Of a stretch of 6,849 nt of DNA, positions 1 through 6,050 are shown in pieces. Each line of letters begins with the position of its first letter. Position 1 is the stretch's first letter. The position numbers and the translations under genes are program-made. Location of the stretch: positions 1-6,849 of the forward strand of contig JAJZHV010000060.1 in assembly GCA_021804345.1 (NCBI GenBank), given 5' to 3'. The stretch is from Pseudomonadota bacterium. GTDB taxonomy: Bacteria > Pseudomonadota > Gammaproteobacteria > Burkholderiales > Ferrovaceae. The notes beneath the pieces were generated by a model, which saw only the letters and a program-made list of their open reading frames with translations, was not told where the DNA came from and made no database searches.

Positions 1-842
1 TGGGCTGGATGGTGCTTGCGCAAGGACTCTGCCGCTTCCCTGATTTCTCGTTCGCCCGGCAAAAAAACCAGAATGTCTCCGGCTGTTCGGTGTTGGGTCA
101 ATTCGTCCACGGCATCCAGCAAGGCCTGTTGAGGATCTTGGGTGTCCTTGTTCTCCGGGTCCCTGGCAGGGGCCTGGACTGGACGCCAACGCACTTCTAC
201 CGGGTAGGAGCGACCGGAAACCTCGATGACCGGGGCGTGGTTGAAATGCCGTGAAAAGCGTTCTGATTCCAGCGTTGCCGAGGTAATGATCAGCTTGAGA
301 TTGGGGCGTTGTGGCAGAATGCGACGCAAATACCCCAGCAGAAAATCAATATTTAAACTGCGTTCGTGGGCTTCGTCGATGATCAGGGTATCGTAGCGTC
401 GCAGCAAACGGTCGTGATGGATTTCGGCCAGCAGAATGCCATCGGTCATGACCTTGATCTGGTTATGTTCGGAGAGTTGATCATGAAAACGCACCTGATA
501 GCCGATCTTTTGGCCAAGGGTGGTGCCTAGTTCCTGGGCCAGACGCTGGGCTACACTGCGGGCCGCAATGCGGCGTGGTTGAGTACAGCCGATCAGACCC
601 TGCTGGCCTCGACCCAGCGCCAGACAGAACTTGGGGATCTGGGTGGTCTTGCCCGATCCGGTTTCGCCGCATACGATCAGGGTCTGGTGGGTTGCAATGG
701 CCTGCTGGATGTCCTGTTGCAGGGCATGAATGGGCAAACTGCCATCAAAATTCAGGAGTGCTGCGGGCGGTGCGCCGCTCGTTGGGGGCATGGAGGGGGG
801 GCTAGCGTTCAAACAACTGGAAGCGTTCTCCCCGATCGCCAT
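1..842 (-). CDS. hrpA: ATP-dependent DEAH-box RNA helicase HrpA, N-terminal part (runs off left edge)
   Basis: About 280 N-terminal residues are present and the rest lies beyond base 1. With the start at 842, Walker A (GETGSGKT) is at about residues 59-66, motif Ia (TQPRRIAAR) at 87-95, the DEAH box inside [20 protein letters not shown] at 156-159, and SAT (motif III) at 188-190. An [11 protein letters not shown] stretch of the second RecA domain lies near the cut edge. The phrase after the DEAH box matches E. coli HrpA closely and separates it from HrpB. HrpA is a large NTP-dependent helicase acting on RNA in the cytoplasm. Two starts are possible. The ATG at 842 has a GGAG (849-852) six bases upstream and overlaps the preceding gene by 41 bp. 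The ATG at 791 lies behind a C-tract with no Shine-Dalgarno. I prefer 842. E. coli HrpA has a longer N-terminus, so this form is shortened. Function is clear; the start is uncertain. Confidence 0.93.
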   Translation of the reverse strand, partial: MAIGENASSCLNASPPSMPPTSGAPPAALLNFDGSLPIHALQQDIQQAIATHQTLIVCGETGSGKTTQIPKFCLALGRGQQGLIGCTQPRRIAARSVAQRLAQELGTTLGQKIGYQVRFHDQLSEHNQIKVMTDGILLAEIHHDRLLRRYDTLIIDEAHERSLNIDFLLGYLRRILPQRPNLKLIITSATLESERFSRHFNHAPVIEVSGRSYPVEVRWRPVQAPARDPENKDTQDPQQALLDAVDELTQHRTAGDILVFLPGEREIREAAESLRKHHPA

Positions 843-2457
843 TGCGGGCTCCACTCCAGCGAAGATTCCAGCCAGCGGGCACGACAAAACTATCTTCCGG
901 CCGGGATTGCACCAGCCACAGGGTACAGCGCGCATGGGGCTCGCGTTCTAGGGCCTGGGTACGCAGGTTGAGGTAATAATACAGCAGACCCCGTTGCGGC
1001 TCACCTAGGCCACTGCTTTCAATGCAATTGAAGTGTGCGGGCAGGGCCCGTTGCAAGGCTTGCATCATTGGGGCGTAACTGCGTGAAGCCTCCACGTAGG
1101 GAAGCCATAGGGTCATGAGCAGAATCCAGGAGACGGTCATGCCCACTGTCCAGTTGATCACGGCTCGGCGCGGGGAGGGGCGTGAATGCAAAATGGTGAG
1201 CAGCCAGAGCACGGTGATGGTCAGGGAGAGGGTAAATTGGGTCCAGTGAAACTGGGTTTGAAAGCCGGGTAACTGGCGATCCAGCCATTGCACTACCGCG
1301 GCGGGTTGGCCCGCTAGTTGTGCCACCCAGCCCAGCCAGAGTATGCCGGTCAGCAGGCCAAAGGTGAGCGTTCCAAACCAGTCCAGGGCTGCGCTGGCCC
1401 CGCGCTTTAATTGATCAATACCACCCGCTGCCAGCAAGGATAAGGGCAGTAACAGGGGGAGGGCGTTGCTTTCCCGAGGGGTGGTGCCGTAGCCCAGCAC
1501 CGGTAGCCACAGCAGCAGGCACAGCAGTAACCAGCGTGTGGCTGGTGTTGCCAGACCACGCCGACCATTGCTCCACAGGCCTGCCAGTGCCAAAGGTGTG
1601 GCGGGCCAGGCAAACCAGGTGATGACGCCCAGATAATAGGCGGGCAGGGCTTCGGGATCGATCCAGCGGGCCGGCTGAAACAGCGGTGGCGCCAGCAAGG
1701 GCCACCAGCGGGCAAAGGCATGGGGGTCTTGAAAGTACAGCAAAACGGGCCAGGCGGCTACTGCCGGCAGGGCGGTCATGAGCCATAAGGACAAATAACG
1801 CAGGGGGTGTGCTGGCCGGTATGAGGGAATCAGCAAGGGCGTTAGAATCAGCAGCGGCAAGACTAGCCCCAATGCCAGCAAACCCTGGGATAAGAAGGCC
1901 ATGCCCAGGCCCAGGCCCCCCAGGAGTCCAGCCCCAGTCGGGCGGGTGCGGGACCAGGGGATGGCCGCCAGCGCCCAGCTGATTCCTGCCAGCCAAGCGA
2001 GATGCGCGCTCATTTCATGCGCCCGAATCACCAGGCCCACACTGCCAATGAAGATCAGGATGGTGGCGCGCGAGGCGCGCGCGCCAAACAGGGAGTTGGC
2101 CCCGATGGCCAACCCCAGAAAACTCAACAGCATGAACAGGCCACTAGCCAGACGGGCCGCGTCATGATCGGGCAATACGGATGACAGGGATTTGGCCAAC
2201 AGGGCGGCCACCCAGTAAAACAGGGGAGGGTGACTCAGATAGGGAATGCCGGCAAGATCGGGAGCCAGCCAGCTGCTGCCATGCAGCAGGCCATGGACGA
2301 TCCCCTGACTGACCGCCTCATCATACTTCCAGGGCGTATGCCCCGTCAGTCCGGGAAGCAGCCACCCCAGGCAAATCAGAACGAACAGAAATGTTTTTAA
2401 GGGCGTAGGTTGGCCGTCGAAGCGCAGGTCCTTACCAGATGACAGCAGCGATGACAA
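802..2457 (-). CDS. ArnT-like GT39/PMT-family membrane glycosyltransferase
   Basis: This is a 551-residue polytopic membrane protein. An acidic pair in the first periplasmic loop (KYDEA, D46-E47) follows the first hydrophobic segment (about 22-38). An SHPPLFYW motif (75-82) and RAHE (145-148) follow. About ten or more further hydrophobic segments run to about residue 460, and the tail is soluble, with [20 protein letters not shown] in it. These are hallmarks of the GT39/GT83 superfamily, which moves sugars from polyprenyl-phosphate donors to acceptors on the periplasmic face. ArnT itself adds 4-amino-4-deoxy-L-arabinose to lipid A, but no arn biosynthesis genes are visible, so donor and acceptor are unknown. 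The only usable start is a TTG at 2457. It lies just after an in-frame TAG (2464-2466), with GGGGAG (2467-2472) nine bases upstream. The gene lies 70 bp beyond rpmE, behind a terminator hairpin, and its end overlaps hrpA, suggesting co-transcription with hrpA. Confidence 0.85.
   Translation of the reverse strand: MSSLLSSGKDLRFDGQPTPLKTFLFVLICLGWLLPGLTGHTPWKYDEAVSQGIVHGLLHGSSWLAPDLAGIPYLSHPPLFYWVAALLAKSLSSVLPDHDAARLASGLFMLLSFLGLAIGANSLFGARASRATILIFIGSVGLVIRAHEMSAHLAWLAGISWALAAIPWSRTRPTGAGLLGGLGLGMAFLSQGLLALGLVLPLLILTPLLIPSYRPAHPLRYLSLWLMTALPAVAAWPVLLYFQDPHAFARWWPLLAPPLFQPARWIDPEALPAYYLGVITWFAWPATPLALAGLWSNGRRGLATPATRWLLLCLLLWLPVLGYGTTPRESNALPLLLPLSLLAAGGIDQLKRGASAALDWFGTLTFGLLTGILWLGWVAQLAGQPAAVVQWLDRQLPGFQTQFHWTQFTLSLTITVLWLLTILHSRPSPRRAVINWTVGMTVSWILLMTLWLPYVEASRSYAPMMQALQRALPAHFNCIESSGLGEPQRGLLYYYLNLRTQALEREPHARCTLWLVQSRPEDSFVVPAGWNLRWSGARNGDRGERFQLFER
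2064..2086. repeat. GC-rich perfect inverted repeat inside the glycosyltransferase gene
   Basis: TGGCGCGCG (2064-2072) and its exact reverse complement CGCGCGCCA (2078-2086) flank a 5-base spacer. The stretch also contains ten alternating G/C bases (2075-2084). It encodes roughly G125-T132, a basic loop between two membrane segments. It would form a strong hairpin in the mRNA. It may be only a by-product of Ala/Arg codons. Confidence 0.6.
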
Positions 2458-2472
2458 AAAGCGCTACTCCCC

Positions 2473-2503
2473 GAAAAAAGCAAAGGCAGCGCAGACGCTG
2501 CCT
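2473..2503 (-). terminator. Intrinsic terminator downstream of rpmE
   Basis: On the minus strand a perfect 8-bp stem AGGCAGCG/CGCTGCCT (2484-2491 with 2496-2503) closes a 4-base loop and is followed by TTTGCTTTTTT. It lies 24 bp beyond the rpmE stop. The T-tract ends directly beside the GGGGAG ribosome binding site (2467-2472) of the glycosyltransferase gene. No room is left for a separate promoter between them, so that gene depends on read-through or on a promoter further upstream. Confidence 0.85.
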
Positions 2504-2527
2504 AGGCGAAGATGATTGGGATCAAGC

Positions 2528-2734
2528 TTACTTGCGCGCGTATTTTTGACGGAATTTTTCCACACGGCCAGCGGTATCCACGATCTTTTGTTTGCCGGTA
2601 TAAAAAGGATGGCAAGCAGAACAGACTTCCACGGACAGGGCAGGCTTGCCCAAGGTGGAGCGTGTGACAAAGGTGTTCCCGCAGCTGCAGGTGACGGTGA
2701 GTTCGTTGTAGGCGGGGTGAATATCAGCTTTCAT
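2528..2734 (-). CDS. rpmE: 50S ribosomal protein L31, zinc-binding (C+) type
   Basis: The 68-residue product opens [12 protein letters not shown], like other L31 proteins. It contains the family core [14 protein letters not shown] and ends in a basic [13 protein letters not shown]. Four cysteines (C16, C18, C38, C41) form the zinc site, so this is the zinc-holding C+ paralogue rather than the zinc-free ykgM/YtiA type. L31 sits on the large subunit near the central protuberance and contacts the small subunit. The ATG at 2734 has AGGA six bases upstream. Another in-frame ATG six bases earlier (2740) is too close to that site and would add Met-Val. The gene lies downstream of rho, with its own promoter in the 91-bp gap and a terminator behind it, so it can be expressed as a single-gene unit. 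A C+ L31 can act as a zinc reserve in other bacteria; no Zur box is evident here. Confidence 0.97.
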   Translation of the reverse strand: MKADIHPAYNELTVTCSCGNTFVTRSTLGKPALSVEVCSACHPFYTGKQKIVDTAGRVEKFRQKYARK

Positions 2735-2745
2735 GACCATTCCTG

Positions 2746-2774
2746 AAAAAATAGGGCGCCGGGGTATACGGCGC
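2746..2774 (-). terminator. Terminator-like hairpin between rho and rpmE (rho terminator or rpmE attenuator)
   Basis: On the minus strand GCGCCG (2769-2774) pairs perfectly with CGGCGC (2756-2761) around a 7-base loop. CCTA and six T residues follow (2746-2751). The rpmE Shine-Dalgarno (AGGA, 2741-2744) starts almost at once. The hairpin lies downstream of the rpmE promoter candidate, so it would be both the end of rho transcripts and part of the rpmE 5' leader. The stem is short (6 bp) but all G:C. Confidence 0.65.
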
Positions 2775-2784
2775 TTAGCCTTCA

Positions 2785-2813
2785 ATTATGACTGAACGTG
2801 CAGTGGTTTGCAA
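2785..2813 (-). promoter_or_regulatory. Sigma70-type promoter for rpmE
   Basis: On the minus strand TTGCAA (2808-2813) and CATAAT (2785-2790) are separated by exactly 17 bp. This is 4/6 and 5/6 agreement with the -35 and -10 consensus. The predicted start is near 2778, giving an rpmE leader of about 44 nt. The promoter begins only 12 bp after the rho stop codon. Confidence 0.7.
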
Positions 2814-2825
2814 CTTTTCTGCGGG

Positions 2826-4085
2826 CTACCCGCGACGCATGGAATCAAAAAAGTCCGCATTGTTTTTGGTGGCCTTGATCTTGTCCAGCAGGAATTCGAT
2901 CGCCTCCAGTTCGTCCATGGGGTAGAGCAGTTTGCGTAGGACCCAGATTTTTTGGAGCACATCGGCTTTGATCAGCAACTCTTCCCGACGTGTTCCTGAA
3001 CGGTTGACGTTGATGGCGGGATAGATGCGTTTTTCTGCCATGCGTCGATCCAGATGAATTTCCATGTTGCCCGTGCCCTTAAATTCCTCATAGATGACAT
3101 CATCCATGCGCGAGCCTGTATCCACCAGAGCAGTGGCAATGATGGTGAGGGAGCCGCCTTCTTCGATATTACGGGCCGCTCCAAAAAAGCGTTTTGGGCG
3201 TTGCAGGGCGTTCGCGTCCACCCCACCGGTCAAAACCTTGCCAGAGGCGGGGACAACCGTGTTATAGGCCCGAGCCAAACGGGTGATGGAGTCCAGCAAA
3301 ATGATCACGTCACGTTTGTGCTCCACCAGGCGTTTGGCCTTTTCGATCACCATTTCGGCCACTTGCACGTGGCGCGTGGCGGGTTCGTCAAACGTGGAGG
3401 AAACCACCTCGCCCTTGACCGAACGCTGCATTTCAGTGACTTCCTCGGGGCGTTCGTCGATCAGCAACACAATCAGGTGCGCTTTGGGGGCATTGACCGA
3501 GATGGAATGGGCAATGTGCTGCAGCATGACTGTTTTGCCACTTTTGGGACTAGCCACCAGCAATCCGCGCTGGCCCTTGCCAATGGGGGCAATGATGTCG
3601 ATGACCCGTCCCGTGATATTTTCTTCAGCCCGGATTTCCCGTTCCAGCACCAGGGCTTCCGTGGGAAAAAGCGGGGTCAGATTTTCGAACAGGATCTTGT
3701 TTTTGGAGTTTTCGGGTGGTTCGCCGTTGACGGAGTCCACCTTCACCAAAGCAAAATAGCGTTCCCCATCCTTGGGCGTCCTGATTTCCCCCTGAATGCT
3801 GTCTCCCGTATGCAAATTGAAGCGACGGATCTGGGAAGGGCTGATGTAAATGTCGTCGGGGCTTGCCAGGTAGGAGGTTTCGGGGGAGCGCAGAAACCCG
3901 AAGCCATCTTGCAACACCTCCAGTGTTCCTTCGCCGTAAATGCTTTCACCGCGTTTTGCCTGATTTTTGAGCAAGGCAAAAATCAGTTCCTGCTTGCGCA
4001 TGCGGTTGGCGCCTTCAATTTCGTTTTTTGTGGCCATTTCTACCAGTTCGGTGACATGGTAGGTTTTGAGATCGGATAAATGCAT
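2826..4085 (-). CDS. rho: Transcription termination factor Rho
   Basis: The product has 419 residues, the same length as E. coli Rho. The N-terminal helical part runs over about 1-47. An OSB/CSD RNA-binding fold follows with the RNP1-like DGFGFLR (60-66). The RecA-type ATPase core has Walker A ASPKSGKT (178-185, K184), Walker [15 protein letters not shown] (D265), the Q-loop [10 protein letters not shown] (from 285) and the R-loop region KGTGN (336-340). The only change in the P-loop is small (E. coli has PPKAGKT). Rho is a homohexameric ring that loads on C-rich, unstructured nascent RNA and translocates to stop RNA polymerase. The ATG at 4085 gives the expected MHLSDLK start, although no strong Shine-Dalgarno precedes it. 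The gene lies downstream of trxA, as in E. coli, with a terminator and a C-rich leader between them. Confidence 0.99.
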   Translation of the reverse strand: MHLSDLKTYHVTELVEMATKNEIEGANRMRKQELIFALLKNQAKRGESIYGEGTLEVLQDGFGFLRSPETSYLASPDDIYISPSQIRRFNLHTGDSIQGEIRTPKDGERYFALVKVDSVNGEPPENSKNKILFENLTPLFPTEALVLEREIRAEENITGRVIDIIAPIGKGQRGLLVASPKSGKTVMLQHIAHSISVNAPKAHLIVLLIDERPEEVTEMQRSVKGEVVSSTFDEPATRHVQVAEMVIEKAKRLVEHKRDVIILLDSITRLARAYNTVVPASGKVLTGGVDANALQRPKRFFGAARNIEEGGSLTIIATALVDTGSRMDDVIYEEFKGTGNMEIHLDRRMAEKRIYPAINVNRSGTRREELLIKADVLQKIWVLRKLLYPMDELEAIEFLLDKIKATKNNADFFDSMRRG

Positions 4086-4170
4086 GAAAATTAAGTCAAC
4101 CAGAGAAGTGGATCAATCGGTGGGGGGAGAATACGTTGGAAGTAACGGAAGCCCCGAGGGTGGGACAAGG
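4086..4170 (-). promoter_or_regulatory. C-rich, G-poor leader upstream of rho (candidate rut site)
   Basis: On the rho-sense strand, the 90 bases from 4175 down to 4086 hold 32 C and only 12 G by my count. They include CTCCCCCCACC and many YC dinucleotides, and no clear hairpin. Such C>G regions bind the Rho primary site. E. coli rho is autoregulated by Rho-dependent attenuation in its leader, so the same loop is inferred here. I see no short leader ORF like rhoL (no ATG on this strand between the genes) and no convincing sigma70 promoter. Confidence 0.5.
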
Positions 4171-4203
4171 AAAAACTGCGCCGCTGTGTCAGATGCGGCG
4201 CAG
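4171..4203 (-). terminator. Intrinsic terminator downstream of trxA
   Basis: On the minus strand a perfect 9-bp GC-rich stem CTGCGCCGC/GCGGCGCAG (4195-4203 with 4176-4184) encloses a 10-base loop and is followed by five T residues (4171-4175), then CCTTG. It lies 10 bp beyond the trxA stop. It should uncouple much of trxA transcription from rho, which implies a separate rho promoter or regulated read-through. Confidence 0.88.
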
Positions 4204-4213
4204 GGTAACGTGT

Positions 4214-4540
4214 TCAGAGGTGGCTGTCAATAAAGGCGCTCAATTGTGATTTGGACAAGGCACCGACCTTGGTGGCCTCCACGTTGCCATTCTTGAACAG
4301 GAGCAAGGTGGGGATTCCCCGCACGCCATATTTTCTGGCCATTTCGGGGTTGTCGTCCACGTTTAGCTTGGCAACTTTCAGGCGCCCATCGTAGTCGCGG
4401 GAAACTTCCTCCAGAATAGGGGCGATCAGTTTGCAGGGGCCGCACCATTCTGCCCAGAAATCCAGCAATACGGGGGTGGTGGACTGTAGGACATCGGCAT
4501 CAAAAGAGCGGTCGGTGACGTGTTGAATATTTTCGATCAT
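4214..4540 (-). CDS. trxA: Thioredoxin 1
   Basis: The 108-residue product is typical full-length thioredoxin. The active site WCGPCK has C33 and C36, preceded by VLLDFWAEW. The buried Asp is D27, the cis-proline is P77 in RGIPT, and the chain ends LSAFIDSHL. It reduces protein disulfides in the cytoplasm, fed by thioredoxin reductase, and supports ribonucleotide reductase, PAPS/methionine sulfoxide reduction and peroxiredoxins. The ATG at 4540 is chosen because GAGG lies six bases upstream and the N-terminus matches the family. An in-frame extension to 4624 would add 28 residues unlike thioredoxin. The gene is followed by its own terminator and then rho, as in E. coli, and is divergent from fdxA. 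Confidence 0.98.
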   Translation of the reverse strand: MIENIQHVTDRSFDADVLQSTTPVLLDFWAEWCGPCKLIAPILEEVSRDYDGRLKVAKLNVDDNPEMARKYGVRGIPTLLLFKNGNVEATKVGALSKSQLSAFIDSHL

Positions 4541-4770
4541 GGGAATCCTCAAATCTATCAGCAGGGGCTGGAGTTGTTTCGGCAAAGATGGCTGCAGGAT
4601 GATGGTTTGGTCTTCGAGTCTCAATGGTTTGGAAATAACTTGTGCGCCTGAGCGCCATCATGAGGTTACGCGTTGGAATGCGCTTTGCCACCAGCGAACC
4701 CGAGCCTGAGCAGGCCTGTTTGTAAGGGCATGCTACCACAAAATTGAAGTACAGGTGCAAATTGCTTTGC

Positions 4771-4779
4771 TGATAGAAT
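4771..4779 (+). promoter_or_regulatory. Extended -10 promoter candidate for fdxA
   Basis: TGA followed by TAGAAT (4774-4779, 5/6 to consensus) fits the extended -10 form TGnTATAAT. No good -35 lies 16-18 bp upstream. The start would be near 4786, giving a leader of almost 100 nt. A 9-bp palindrome, GCAAATTGC (4757-4765), sits just upstream. A second TAGAAT (4857-4862) nearer the gene lacks both the TG extension and a -35. Confidence 0.4.
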
Positions 4780-4796
4780 GACCGCCTTGCCAACTG

Positions 4797-4820
4797 CACA
4801 GGGGTTTGAAGCCCCGTGTG
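4797..4820 (+). other. Hairpin in the fdxA leader
   Basis: CACAGGGG (4797-4804) can pair with CCCC(G)TGTG (4812-4820), eight pairs with one bulged G and a 7-base loop. There is no U-tract after it, so it is not an intrinsic terminator. It lies about 11 bases after the predicted start of the fdxA transcript and may affect stability or translation. Confidence 0.4.
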
Positions 4821-4846
4821 GGTCTGCAAAGGGAACTGGCTTATGC

Positions 4847-4859
4847 CTATTGCAAATAG
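4847..4859. repeat. 13-bp palindrome upstream of the fdxA ribosome binding site
   Basis: CTATT-GCA-AATAG is a perfect dyad of 5-bp arms. It lies 10 bases before the fdxA GGAGG. It shares the TTGCAA core with the palindrome at 4757-4765. It does not match an IscR, Fur or FNR box that I can recognise. It may be an operator or chance. Confidence 0.35.
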
Positions 4860-4883
4860 AATCCACCCTGGAGGTGTTGCCCC

Positions 4884-5207
4884 ATGACCTACGTGGTTAC
4901 CGAGTCTTGCATACGGTGCAAGTATACCGATTGTGTGGATGTTTGTCCGGTGGACTGTTTTCGGGAAGGCCCCAACTTTTTGGTGATCGATCCGGACGAA
5001 TGTATCGACTGCACGCTATGCGTGGCAGAGTGTCCGGCAGAAGCCATTTTTGCGGAAGATGACGTGCCCGAAAATCAGCGGGCCTTCATTGCCCTGAATG
5101 CAGAACTGAGTAAACTCTGGTCGCCCATCACGGAACGGATCGAACCACCGGCTGACGCGGATGACTGGAAGGACGTCCACTCTAAAGCCCATCTGCTCAA
5201 ACGCTGA
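4884..5207 (+). CDS. fdxA: 7Fe ferredoxin, [3Fe-4S][4Fe-4S], FdxA type
   Basis: The 107-residue product matches Azotobacter vinelandii ferredoxin I along its length: [20 protein letters not shown], then [19 protein letters not shown], and a C-terminal extension with [14 protein letters not shown]. By that homology (Met counted as 1), C9, C17 and C50 bind the [3Fe-4S] cluster and C21, C40, C43 and C46 bind the [4Fe-4S] cluster. C12 and C25 are the usual extra cysteines. It is a soluble one-electron carrier of low potential. Its partners are not evident here. GGAGG (4870-4874) lies nine bases before the ATG. The gene is divergent from trxA. It has no clear intrinsic terminator: a short hairpin follows at 5219-5233 but without a U-tract, so some transcription may pass into the virB8 cluster. 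Confidence 0.97.
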   Translation: MTYVVTESCIRCKYTDCVDVCPVDCFREGPNFLVIDPDECIDCTLCVAECPAEAIFAEDDVPENQRAFIALNAELSKLWSPITERIEPPADADDWKDVHSKAHLLKR

Positions 5208-5218
5208 GCATTCCCTGG

Positions 5219-5281
5219 CAGCGCCTGGCGCTGTGGAGGAAGCGGACCGTGTTGCACTTTTTCGGCATTGTCCAGCGCCAG
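5219..5281. repeat. Inverted and direct CAGCGCC repeats between fdxA and virB8
   Basis: CAGCGC-CTG-GCGCTG (5219-5233) is a 6-bp stem with a 3-base loop. CTGGCGCTG (5225-5233) also has an exact 9-bp reverse complement, CAGCGCCAG, at 5273-5281. The three copies of one motif could form alternative hairpins. There is no run of T after the first hairpin; a T5 tract comes only at 5258-5262. The 114-bp gap holds no gene and no good promoter. Confidence 0.45.
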
Positions 5282-5321
5282 CCCATGCTGAAATGGAGGC
5301 TTGCTTTCGAAGGAGCCTTCC

Positions 5322-6050
5322 ATGGGATTTTTTGCATTTGGTCCGTTAGTCCGTCGCGCCCGATCACAGCCTGTGCCCAAGGGCACCCTGCCGCGGGAAA
5401 CGCCGCCCGCTGTTTCACCCCATCCCGAAAAAATCTGGTTTGAGGCCCACGGCATTCCGGTCGTGGAGCGTAACCGCTATTTTCTGTTGACACTGGGCCT
5501 CTCCCTGGCCTTGATCATGGCCTGTGCAGCGTTGGTGTTGATGGCTCCGCTCAAGACTGTGGTGCCCTTTGTGCTGGAGAAGGCGGAAGGTGGCGCGGTC
5601 ATTCCTGCCCCCATGAACGCCCAGCCCTATCAACCCGGCGAGGCAGAAATCCGGTATTTCATTGCCCAGTGGGTGCGCCAGTTGTTGACCATCGACCCGC
5701 ACCTGACCGAGCAATATCTATCCGAAGCCTATCGGCTTACCCGGGGAAAGGCCACGGTGGAATTTACGGATTGGGTCCAGCGTACACAGCCCATGGGCGA
5801 GCTCAAAAAAGACCCCACCCTAACGCGCACGGTATTTATTTCCAGTGTTTCCCTGATTCAGGACCAAGTGGCCTTGGTGCGGGTGACCACCGAACGGCGC
5901 AACGCTGGAAACCCCAGTGCCAACCGGGAAAAGTCCATTTTAACCATCCATTTCACCACGCTGGTGCCAAAAACCGAATCGGAGCTGCTCAGTAACCCGG
6001 CAGGGTTATTCGTCACACACTTTCTCGTCAACACGGACATGGAAAAATGA
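5322..6050 (+). CDS. virB8: Type IV secretion inner-membrane protein, VirB8/TrbF family
   Basis: The 242-residue product has the VirB8 layout. A cytoplasmic proline- and arginine-rich N-terminus (1-52) is followed by a single membrane segment (about 53-75, RYFLLTLGLSLALIMACAAL) and a periplasmic domain of about 165 residues. That domain carries the family marker NPxG (NPAG, 225-228) in LSNPAGLFVTHFLVN near the end. VirB8 proteins dimerise and help assemble the inner-membrane complex of the secretion channel, contacting VirB9 and VirB10. AGGAG lies six bases before the ATG at 5322; a TTG at 5301 would add seven residues without better support. The stop overlaps the virB9 start (ATGA). It is the first secretion gene after fdxA, so virB1-virB7 homologues are missing or placed elsewhere. 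TrbF (IncP) is the alternative name; I cannot separate the two without a search. Confidence 0.85.
   Translation: MGFFAFGPLVRRARSQPVPKGTLPRETPPAVSPHPEKIWFEAHGIPVVERNRYFLLTLGLSLALIMACAALVLMAPLKTVVPFVLEKAEGGAVIPAPMNAQPYQPGEAEIRYFIAQWVRQLLTIDPHLTEQYLSEAYRLTRGKATVEFTDWVQRTQPMGELKKDPTLTRTVFISSVSLIQDQVALVRVTTERRNAGNPSANREKSILTIHFTTLVPKTESELLSNPAGLFVTHFLVNTDMEK

Larger units (their letters stand above)
4541..4883. other. Divergent intergenic region between trxA and fdxA
   Basis: These 343 bp hold no ORF that resembles a protein. The fdxA side has an extended -10 candidate, a hairpin and two small palindromes, annotated separately. For trxA, the only candidate I see on the minus strand is TGG followed by TAGCAT near 4730-4738, an extended -10 shape with a poor -35. 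It would give a leader of about 180 nt and is weak. The trxA-proximal half (4560-4720) shows nothing else I can support. Confidence 0.5.

Noticed and set aside
579..971. A 130-codon plus-strand frame across the hrpA/glycosyltransferase junction
   Set aside because: It is antisense to two well-supported genes and has no domain or ribosome binding site.
1415..1996. A 193-codon minus-strand frame inside the glycosyltransferase gene
   Set aside because: It is a frame-shifted shadow of the membrane protein, with low-complexity Pro/Ala/Gly content and no family features.
3054..4079. A 341-codon plus-strand open frame antisense to rho
   Set aside because: It lies wholly within rho, whose protein matches the family end to end. 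The antisense translation has no recognisable domain and is typical of a GC-rich coding shadow.
4092..4120. Sigma70 promoter for rho (TTGATC, 17 bp, TAATTT)
   Set aside because: The -10 match is only 3/6, and the start would fall within a few bases of the ATG, leaving no leader.
4541..4624. A 28-residue N-terminal extension of thioredoxin
   Set aside because: The added residues do not resemble a signal peptide or thioredoxin, while the ATG at 4540 has a well-placed GAGG.
4778..5062. A 94-codon plus-strand frame starting in the fdxA leader
   Set aside because: It overlaps fdxA in another frame. Its cysteine and glycine content only mirrors the ferredoxin codons, and no Shine-Dalgarno precedes it.
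5208..5262. Intrinsic terminator for fdxA made from the hairpin at 5219-5233 and the T5 tract at 5258-5262
   Set aside because: The T-tract lies 24 bases after the stem, too far for an intrinsic terminator.
5161..5349. A short plus-strand frame bridging the fdxA end and the virB8 start, which would fill the gap
   Set aside because: The 62-residue translation has no recognisable feature and overlaps both real genes; the gap reads as non-coding.
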